From the NCBI GenBank assembly GCA_029563035.1, contig JAKQTP010000138.1:434001-498000 (forward strand): DNA of 64,000 nucleotides, written 5' to 3'. Below the pieces are notes generated by a model. That model was not told the DNA's origin, made no database searches, and was given only the letters and a program-made list of their open reading frames with translations. Each line of letters opens with the position of its first letter. The stretch's first letter is position 1. Position numbers and translations under genes: made by a program. Below, piece after piece: positions 56,817 to 64,000 of this stretch. This stretch comes from an archaeon. Its GTDB lineage: Archaea > Iainarchaeota > Iainarchaeia > CSSED10-239.

Positions 56817-59800
56817 ATGAATGAAAAAGATGAAGAAGTAGAGAAAATCTACAATATGCTAAAAGGCAGAGAAAATCGCTTCTCAAAAGAGGAATTAGAG
56901 AAATTAATTATCTTTGATGGCTATGATAAGGATGTAGCCAAAAGAGTAGTTGATAAATTATATGATAATAAACAAAAAGAAGAAAAAATAATAACAACAC
57001 CAGAAGAAAAAGAAAAGATTCTTAAAGAAATTTCTAAATCTTTAAAAGAAGACACTAAAGAAAAACCATCACTTGTAGCTCCAAAAAAAGATAAGAAAAA
57101 TATCTTTTTACCAATAATTACTTTCTTTAAGAAGATATATTTCTTTTTTGAAAATCTTTATTATTCTATGATCGATGGCATAAATAAAGTTATACCAATA
57201 GGAAAATTAGTAGATAAAATAGACAAAGTATTTCCTAGCTTTATTTTATTTATAATATTTATATTTGCTTTAATTTGGTTAATATTCTTTTCAGGAATTT
57301 TTAGTGGTCTTATGGGATCACCAGTATTGGAAGTTACTGTGACTGATATTTTAGATATGCCAGTTTCTGGAGCAACAGCAATATTATCAATTGGAGATAT
57401 AAACAAAACATCTCAAACAGGAGTCTTTGGAGAAGCAATCTTTGAAGATTTTGGGAAGAAAAAAAATGTTAAATTAATTGTAGAAAAAGAATCTTATAAT
57501 ACTCAAACAAAAGAACTAAAACTTAAAGGCAGAAATAATTCAGTTTTAGTGAAATTAGAAATAGACACTAATTTAAAATTACATCTAATGAACCCAACAA
57601 CCAGAAATTTAGTTTTTAAAGAAAATGATATACTTTTAGCAACAAAACCAATAAGAGTAAATTTACGCTGTGCAAATTCAGGCACTACACCAGATCCTAG
57701 TTCAAAAAGCACAAGCACAGGACAATTATCTGTTAGTGTTCCAGCTGGTTGTGGAGATTTAAGAGTTGACGTTTATTCTGAATTTTACAATTCTATTCAA
57801 AACAGATTGGTTCCTGAAAGTAATGTAATTATGCTAACACCAATAGCACAAAACTATGGAACCTTAGAAATAACAGTAAAGGATCAAAACACACAAGTAG
57901 CAATTCCAGATGTGTATTTACAATTATATAGGCCTGATGATCCAACAACGCAAATAAACGAATCAAACATATTTGTTTCTTCAGGAACAACAACCATTTA
58001 TGGAACTTATGTGTTTACTAACCTAACTCCAGGAGCATATACAGTTTCTGCAAGTAAAGAAGGTTATGTTTCTACATTAGATAGATTTGGACCATACCAA
58101 GTATCAATAAATAATAATACAACAGGAAATGTTTTATTAACAACTGGTGGAAAGACATTAAATGTAGTTTTAGTAGATGCTAATGGCAATACTGAAAGAG
58201 AAATAAGGGGGGATATCACAATATATACAAAAAGAACAGATACAAATTTAGTTAAAGCTGTAGGCACAAGAGAAGATACTAATAAAGCAACATTTTCTTT
58301 GCCAGTTGCTAGTTCAGTAACTTATAGAATTTCTGTAACAAATACAGAAAATTATGGTTATTTTGCCCCTGACATTATAAATTTGAATAGTTTTGATAAT
58401 AATGCAACAATTACTGTGCCATTAGAATATTCATCTGAACTTAATACTGGTAAAATTGGAGTTAATGTTTCTAGAAGCGCATACAATGTAGTTGGAGCAA
58501 GTGTATATATTTTCAGAGATGGTGACGACGATATACCAATTGCTGGTCCACAAATAACAAATAGTTCAGGAGATTGTAATTTCTCATTTATTAGGTCTGG
58601 TAGAAAATATTATGCCTATGCAATTAAAAGTCCAGAACAGGGCATTTCACAAACTGAGAGATTAGATGCTAATGAATTTATGGAACTAGATGTGGAATTA
58701 GAAGATCAGGCAACAATATTAAATCTTAAAGTAACACCTACAATTGATTATAATATTTATTTCTTTAAATCTAATGGAGACGAAATAACAAACTATGTTG
58801 TGGCTGGAACCTCTCAAGATTCTAACAAAGAATATATATTTAATGAATTTTCTCAAAACATATATGCAATAATTACTGCAGATGGCAAATCCACATATCA
58901 AACAAGCTTAATTACACTTATTCCTGGACAAAAAGTTTATCGCACCATCGCTCTTTCAAATACCAGAACAGAAGCGTTTTCTAATATTGAATTATTAGGT
59001 ATATATGATGAAAGTGGAAATATTGATAAAAATATAATCAATCTAGCAACAGAATATTCTAAGACCTTTAAATTAAAGTTTAAATTAACAACTAATAAAA
59101 AAGAGAACAGAGATCGTGCATATGCTTATGTCAGGGCAGGGAAAAGAGTTGCTTTACCATCAGATTATTTAAGATTAGAAAAAGTAATAGCATTTAATAG
59201 CGAAAACGAATATGGCTGTAACTTCTCTGGAGAAACGGCAGTATGGGATCCTGCCCATTTCTTAGCAAATAACGATATTGATCATTCTCAAACAAATTGT
59301 TCAGCATCAACTTCTGGCTTTAAATGGGTAAAAATTGACTTTTCAGACACTCTTGCAGAACAAATAGAATTCTTTGTTGATGTGAAATTCCAAAATGGTA
59401 TAACAAATCTTTCTGATTATGTAATTTATTATAAGGGGCTAACAGAGACAAAAGATAATGAATATAAGTTGAGCCCTAATTTGAGTACTTCTTGGCAAGA
59501 ATGTGATATGGTTCCTGACGGGTATTTCTATAGTCCTTATCACAGTCGCGCATTAACATTTAATAATTCTGATTATATGTTCTTATATGATATTTATGAT
59601 TATAATTTACCCACAAACACAGTTGGTCAAAAATTAACTCCACTTGGTAGCAAATATATATTAGAGATTGGTAAGAACTATTATTATTCTCAGAAATTAT
59701 TATATTTGAAAAATAATACAATAAATGGGTCGGTTGTTGCAAACTCAGTAAATACATATAATCATCTAATATATAATGCATATAAATTTAAGAAAAGAAA

Positions 59801-62800
59801 TCATTCTAATAATACTCAAACAGACATTAATGCAACAGGTATTAATGCAATAAATTATACAATAAATGATATAGATGCAACCCTAGCAACCCAAATAGAT
59901 CACAGCTCAGTAATTTCAGCAACAGATTTCTTTATTAATAATACGCCTAGTGGATTTAATCAACATAATAACAACCAAAATAATCATCAAAATAACAATC
60001 TTATACACAATGTTGGTATGGCTAGTGCCACATTATACCAGCCAAATAATGATAGTACAAGTTATGATTTAAATACAGATTCTAATATTACTACAGATAT
60101 ACTAAACATTTCTGGTTTAAATCCGTATTCTGTTCCTGTTTTAGCATATTATCCAACAGATGCTAATGTAATAATAGAAATTATTACTGGAGATACAACA
60201 GAAAATAATGATATATATGCAGGAGATAATATTATTAGTTTTAGGGTTAGAAATATATCTGGTAGTCCAATATCTGGAGTTAAAATATCAGCTGTTGTTA
60301 ATTCTCCACAAACAATAGTGTTTGGAACAACAAATTCTAATGGAATGCTAGAAAATAAAAATTTATCTTTGCCACTTACAAAATTAGGACACAATATTTA
60401 TTTTAGTTTCTTGTTCCCTGCAAATTATGGTCTTTCAAATAACACTGTTACAATATCTAAGCAAGTAAAATCAAATTATAGATTGTTCTTAGAAAATGGA
60501 ACAGAAATTTCTTCAAGAAACACTATAGTTTATAATATTGGAAAATATACCTACAATGGAAATTTTAAGTTTACAAAGGATCTAAAGAAATATTATATAA
60601 AAGGAACAAATCAAGTCTATGGATGGCTGATTGCTGCTGATCCTTATCCTAATCCTACTCAATATTTAGATTATCAGGATATTAACAACTACATATATAC
60701 AGAGAATAACATCCCATTATATTTGTCAGACTTAAATAAAGAAATAAAAACAAGAATTTCAATATTGGATTTGCCAAATGGAAATGGTTCTACGCCACCA
60801 CAAGATCCAAAAGGTCCATCAGTTCCTTTAACTGAAGATACCACACAAGATAGTGATATTGCCTCAGTTACAGGTGGTTATCATAATATAATTAATGCAG
60901 GAAATTATAATAATCAGCCAATAAGATTAGACCTTAATGCCCCATTTAAAACAAATTTATTTTTTAATCTAAATTTGAACACCTCGTATGTGGATTTGCC
61001 AAAACCTGGAATAAAAGTATCAACAGAAGATACAGAAGATTTAATTATTGAACTGATAAAAAATAGAAACTCAAGTGTGAACTTTAATCTAAATATAGAA
61101 AATGGCTCTAATAAACCTTTGTTTGCAAATGTTACTCCGATTATTAATGAATCCTTAAATGGTTATATTACAATAACCTCTAATAATTTGAATATTGCTC
61201 CAAACACCTCTGAGCAACTGTTTATAACAATTGATTTAAATAATAGCAAGATAATAAATCCAGATTTAAGAAACGAGCCACTAACCATTAATATAAACTA
61301 TACACTAAATGGCATAACTTTTACAGAAACTATAGAAACCAAAATAAGCCTTTTTGATAGTAATGATGCATTTGTTATTACTCAGCCAACAATAAAAACA
61401 ATGGACTGTACAAGCAGTAATTGTACATCTGAGATGATTGTTTCTGCAACAAATAAAACTAGAACCTATGATTTTAATTTAACTAGCATTAATATGCAAC
61501 AAGATGATAACCTATCAATAAATGTTTCATCTCCACAGTTGCCAATTACTATAGATTCACAAAACGTAGATAACACTAAAAAGATAACATTAAATGTAAT
61601 TGGTAATTATGATTCATTAAAAGGGAGCAATAATTCAAATGAATATATAAGAGTAATAGAAAAAGAAATTAATAAGACTATAAAATATGAATATAAGATA
61701 ATTGGCATAAATCAAAGTCAAAGCTTTGACACAATCAAAAACACAAAATTCAAAATATCTGTTTGGTTACAAAATCTTCAAGAGTTACTAAGAGAAAATG
61801 GCTTGTATGGAAATATTTGTTTAGGGGTTGGTGGTATAAATATTGATGAATCAAATAATTTCTATATATTAGGAAATTGTGATACAGAAAACCTTAATGA
61901 TTGTAAGAATGGAGAAAATGCAAAACTAAAAATAATATATGATTGGACTGGTTCAACAAATTGGAAAGAAAAATGTATAGAAAATACTTTAGAAGGATAT
62001 GATGAAACTAAAACGCATTGTGATTCTTTACAGATGTTGTTTAGTGTGTTTAATTTAATTAACACATCAGGAACAAGTATAAACAACAAATATATTTATC
62101 TGATGAGCGATGGGGTGACAAAAGACTTATTGTCTGACTTTGTAAATCATGATGAATTTATGGGTGCAGTAAATACTAATTGGGATAATTATGATTTATT
62201 ATCTGATGCAAACATTAATGCAGATAAATTCACAGTGTCAAAAATAGAAATAGATAGCTCAGGTAATGAGGTAAAAACTCTAAAGCCAGGAAAATATAGA
62301 ATAACAATAAATGAGGAATTTTCTGTAAGCAAACCAACACCACTACATATAAAATTAGAATTAGTAAGAGAAATGCCATACACTATGAGAAATTTATTAT
62401 ATTATATTCCTATAGATGGAGATTTAGGAATTGTTGGTAATGAGCAAAACAAAAGATCAGCAAGAGTCGGTTATGGCTCTTCTTTAACACAAGATTCACA
62501 AACACCTTTGCCTGTACAGATAGGCGATCAAAAAGAATATTTTATATATCCAACAGCCAATGATGAAAACAAAAGTAGGGCAATAATTACTTTGCAAAAT
62601 GATGCAGACAATTTTAAAAATACGCTAAGATCAGAAGGGAAGTTGTTAGATCTTATTCTTACAAATATAGACCCTGATGATCAATCTTTTAATATTGATA
62701 TGACATACTCTCCAAGTTATCCAATACCACTTTATGCAAAAGTAGTTAATAGTAATGTTTCTGGGTTTAGTTATAAATTACGGAAAGGAGAAACACAAAA

Positions 62801-63353
62801 TATTACAATAGCATTTGCAAATTTTTTAGTGTGGCAAGATTATAACAATGAGAACAAAACTTTAGCAGATGGACAATATTATAGTAGTGCAGGGAGTTAT
62901 TTAAAATCAATGATTGATGGTAAGAAATTTGAATCTGTTTATGGCAATAATAACAATATTAAATTAATAAAAACAATGATGTATTGGCCAATGAATTATT
63001 ATGCAAAAAACATTTCAGATATATATCTTGTATTAAGTGATAGCGGTTCAAATTGTTGTGGTAACAACCCTGGATCAAAAATCTATTATTTAGTAAACTT
63101 AGAAGGTTCAACTACAACAGATAATATAAAAAGCATGACAAGGGTTGGAAATTTAACCACTAACACAGTAAGTTTAAATAGTCTTTTAAATTATATAAAT
63201 AATGATGCATGTATTAGAAGTGGACTTACAGTTACAACTATAAAATGGATTGATGAAAATGTGGGTTTTACACAAGAACAAATAGATCAAATAATTGAAA
63301 ATTCAGGTGTGTTAGGTAATAGTGATAACCCCACAACAGATATAATAAAATAA
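56817..63353 (+). CDS. Giant anchored surface protein 6, third gene of cassette B
   Basis: 2178 aa. It has the longest cytoplasmic part of the giants: a small helical region (1-50, with FSKEELEKLIIFDGYDKDVA), a Lys/Glu linker, then YYSMIDGINKVIPIGKLVDK before the anchor (about 141-163), echoing giants 2-4. Repeats of carboxypeptidase-regulatory type fill 165-715, the second with a Cys pair; the shared core domain is at about 720-890 (ELLGIYDESGNI, YVRAGKRV, FKWVKIDFSD). An Asn/Gln/His-rich stretch lies at about 1046-1065. The C-terminal module has NICLGVGG, CDTENLNDC, HCDSLQMLFSVF, YLMSDGVTKDLLSDF, LKPGKYRITI, LYYIPIDGDLG near 1861, RVGYGSS and a final ACIRSGLTVTTIKWIDEN. Collinear with giant 5. 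Ribosome-binding site weak; coupled to the preceding gene. Confidence 0.87.
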   Translation: MNEKDEEVEKIYNMLKGRENRFSKEELEKLIIFDGYDKDVAKRVVDKLYDNKQKEEKIITTPEEKEKILKEISKSLKEDTKEKPSLVAPKKDKKNIFLPIITFFKKIYFFFENLYYSMIDGINKVIPIGKLVDKIDKVFPSFILFIIFIFALIWLIFFSGIFSGLMGSPVLEVTVTDILDMPVSGATAILSIGDINKTSQTGVFGEAIFEDFGKKKNVKLIVEKESYNTQTKELKLKGRNNSVLVKLEIDTNLKLHLMNPTTRNLVFKENDILLATKPIRVNLRCANSGTTPDPSSKSTSTGQLSVSVPAGCGDLRVDVYSEFYNSIQNRLVPESNVIMLTPIAQNYGTLEITVKDQNTQVAIPDVYLQLYRPDDPTTQINESNIFVSSGTTTIYGTYVFTNLTPGAYTVSASKEGYVSTLDRFGPYQVSINNNTTGNVLLTTGGKTLNVVLVDANGNTEREIRGDITIYTKRTDTNLVKAVGTREDTNKATFSLPVASSVTYRISVTNTENYGYFAPDIINLNSFDNNATITVPLEYSSELNTGKIGVNVSRSAYNVVGASVYIFRDGDDDIPIAGPQITNSSGDCNFSFIRSGRKYYAYAIKSPEQGISQTERLDANEFMELDVELEDQATILNLKVTPTIDYNIYFFKSNGDEITNYVVAGTSQDSNKEYIFNEFSQNIYAIITADGKSTYQTSLITLIPGQKVYRTIALSNTRTEAFSNIELLGIYDESGNIDKNIINLATEYSKTFKLKFKLTTNKKENRDRAYAYVRAGKRVALPSDYLRLEKVIAFNSENEYGCNFSGETAVWDPAHFLANNDIDHSQTNCSASTSGFKWVKIDFSDTLAEQIEFFVDVKFQNGITNLSDYVIYYKGLTETKDNEYKLSPNLSTSWQECDMVPDGYFYSPYHSRALTFNNSDYMFLYDIYDYNLPTNTVGQKLTPLGSKYILEIGKNYYYSQKLLYLKNNTINGSVVANSVNTYNHLIYNAYKFKKRNHSNNTQTDINATGINAINYTINDIDATLATQIDHSSVISATDFFINNTPSGFNQHNNNQNNHQNNNLIHNVGMASATLYQPNNDSTSYDLNTDSNITTDILNISGLNPYSVPVLAYYPTDANVIIEIITGDTTENNDIYAGDNIISFRVRNISGSPISGVKISAVVNSPQTIVFGTTNSNGMLENKNLSLPLTKLGHNIYFSFLFPANYGLSNNTVTISKQVKSNYRLFLENGTEISSRNTIVYNIGKYTYNGNFKFTKDLKKYYIKGTNQVYGWLIAADPYPNPTQYLDYQDINNYIYTENNIPLYLSDLNKEIKTRISILDLPNGNGSTPPQDPKGPSVPLTEDTTQDSDIASVTGGYHNIINAGNYNNQPIRLDLNAPFKTNLFFNLNLNTSYVDLPKPGIKVSTEDTEDLIIELIKNRNSSVNFNLNIENGSNKPLFANVTPIINESLNGYITITSNNLNIAPNTSEQLFITIDLNNSKIINPDLRNEPLTININYTLNGITFTETIETKISLFDSNDAFVITQPTIKTMDCTSSNCTSEMIVSATNKTRTYDFNLTSINMQQDDNLSINVSSPQLPITIDSQNVDNTKKITLNVIGNYDSLKGSNNSNEYIRVIEKEINKTIKYEYKIIGINQSQSFDTIKNTKFKISVWLQNLQELLRENGLYGNICLGVGGINIDESNNFYILGNCDTENLNDCKNGENAKLKIIYDWTGSTNWKEKCIENTLEGYDETKTHCDSLQMLFSVFNLINTSGTSINNKYIYLMSDGVTKDLLSDFVNHDEFMGAVNTNWDNYDLLSDANINADKFTVSKIEIDSSGNEVKTLKPGKYRITINEEFSVSKPTPLHIKLELVREMPYTMRNLLYYIPIDGDLGIVGNEQNKRSARVGYGSSLTQDSQTPLPVQIGDQKEYFIYPTANDENKSRAIITLQNDADNFKNTLRSEGKLLDLILTNIDPDDQSFNIDMTYSPSYPIPLYAKVVNSNVSGFSYKLRKGETQNITIAFANFLVWQDYNNENKTLADGQYYSSAGSYLKSMIDGKKFESVYGNNNNIKLIKTMMYWPMNYYAKNISDIYLVLSDSGSNCCGNNPGSKIYYLVNLEGSTTTDNIKSMTRVGNLTTNTVSLNSLLNYINNDACIRSGLTVTTIKWIDENVGFTQEQIDQIIENSGVLGNSDNPTTDIIK

Positions 63354-63365
63354 GGCAGAATAAAA

Positions 63366-63764
63366 ATGGATTTTACAATATTGGGTTTTTTTAGCGACAT
63401 GTCATTTTTATTAAAATTAGCATTTATAATATTTATAATCATATTTGTAAGAGAAAGAATAACCAAAAATTGGCTAGCAATTACAGCAATTGTAATTGTT
63501 TGTATTGTTTTAGTATTTTTCTACTGGCCAGTATTTGGATCTATATATGTCATATATATATTAATTACAATAGGTATTGGCTCTGTTCTTGTAGATACCT
63601 TCTTTGTAACTATGCAAGAGGGTCATGGAGGCGGCACAAGTCCTGAAGATATGCTTGGAAATCAAAGTCAAGGTTATCGAATGAGTGATGAAGGATCAGA
63701 AGTAGATATGGAACAATTGTTTGCTGCTAGACGTCAAGCCATGAGTAGAATGAGGAGAAGATAA
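63366..63764 (+). CDS. Small membrane protein with basic tail
   Basis: 132 aa with three likely membrane segments (about 12-27, 34-52 and 56-78), the first two separated by a basic RERITKN turn. The remaining 50 residues are polar: a GGGTS linker, an acidic part and a final very basic AARRQAMSRMRRR. Not recognised. It starts 12 bases after giant 6 and its stop overlaps the next ATG (TAATG), so it belongs to the same unit. Small membrane proteins of this sort commonly form inner parts of secretion or pilus machines, but no motif proves this here. Confidence 0.75.
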   Translation: MDFTILGFFSDMSFLLKLAFIIFIIIFVRERITKNWLAITAIVIVCIVLVFFYWPVFGSIYVIYILITIGIGSVLVDTFFVTMQEGHGGGTSPEDMLGNQSQGYRMSDEGSEVDMEQLFAARRQAMSRMRRR

Positions 63765-64000
63765 TGAATACTAAAGGATTTTTAAACTTTATTCCATTTT
63801 TAAAAAATGCCTCCTTAATTTGGAAGATATTAATTGTAATTTTATTAGTGATTTTTACAGTTCCACTTGCTGTTTCTGCAGTTCCAATACTTAAGTATGT
63901 TATTATGATTATTATTGCTTTTGTTGTTTATGGTATGGTCGCACCAGCATTTGGTAATAGTATTTTAACATTTATTGTGTTAGGTGTTATGTTATATTTT
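63764..64000 (+). CDS. Multi-spanning membrane protein, 3' end outside window
   Basis: The start ATG overlaps the preceding TAA by one base, and 79 codons are open to the window edge. The sequence begins MNTKGFLNFIPFLKNASLIW and then has at least two to three hydrophobic segments (about 19-40, 43-60 and from 65 on). It is translationally coupled to the 63366 gene. The TKGF start recalls a prepilin signal only weakly, since a polar turn intervenes before the first membrane segment. Family not recognised. Confidence 0.7.
   Translation, partial: MNTKGFLNFIPFLKNASLIWKILIVILLVIFTVPLAVSAVPILKYVIMIIIAFVVYGMVAPAFGNSILTFIVLGVMLYF

Noticed and set aside
1..64000. tRNA, rRNA, insertion sequence, integrase or attachment-site duplication
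   Set aside because: The gaps between genes are short and none showed a tRNA-like cloverleaf, transposase frame or flanking direct repeat by eye; a covariance-model scan could still find a small RNA.

Overview
The window is strongly AT-rich and densely coding, and every supported gene lies on the + strand. It looks like archaeal DNA, most likely from a DPANN lineage of the Woesearchaeota/Pacearchaeota/Nanoarchaeota type. The reasons are TTTATAAA-like TATA boxes about 25-60 bases before the first gene of several units, GGTGA/GGTG ribosome-binding sites, T-rich gene ends, and a pilin-like start (MNRKGFTL) on a large membrane protein. The lineage is an inference; there is no rRNA or other marker in the window.

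Region 1 (1-5.5 kb) is ordinary cellular content. It holds the 3' part of a DUF2207-type membrane protein, phosphoenolpyruvate synthase (ppsA), a small basic protein whose frame is broken by one base, a low-molecular-weight protein tyrosine phosphatase and lemA.

Region 2 (5.6-64 kb) is a one-directional run of very large envelope genes. Six giants (about 1670-3116 aa; starts 5664, 17030, 24429, 36876, 46921, 56817) share one plan: a short cytoplasmic N-terminus, one membrane anchor, tandem carboxypeptidase-regulatory-like beta-sandwich repeats, a shared core domain that begins about 600-720 residues from the N-terminus, cysteine-paired Ig-like modules, and a C-terminal module. Only the first giant ends in an NlpC/P60-like domain with visible Cys and His candidates. 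Between the giants lie Sec-secreted proteins. Three of these (starts 29468, 32507, 34852) carry the same C-terminal modules as three of the anchored giants (36876, 17030 and 24429 respectively). The region 44.3-63.4 kb consists of two diverged copies of a three-gene cassette: a PIIFG-domain protein, a glycine-rich repeat protein and a giant. The window closes with two small multi-spanning membrane proteins, the second cut by the window edge.

Taken together, the sequence suggests a large, disulfide-rich, probably glycosylated cell-surface assembly built from membrane-anchored fibres and matching secreted subunits. Cell-cell attachment, or attack on a partner's envelope, are attractive roles but remain inference. 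I do not recognise this as a described named system.
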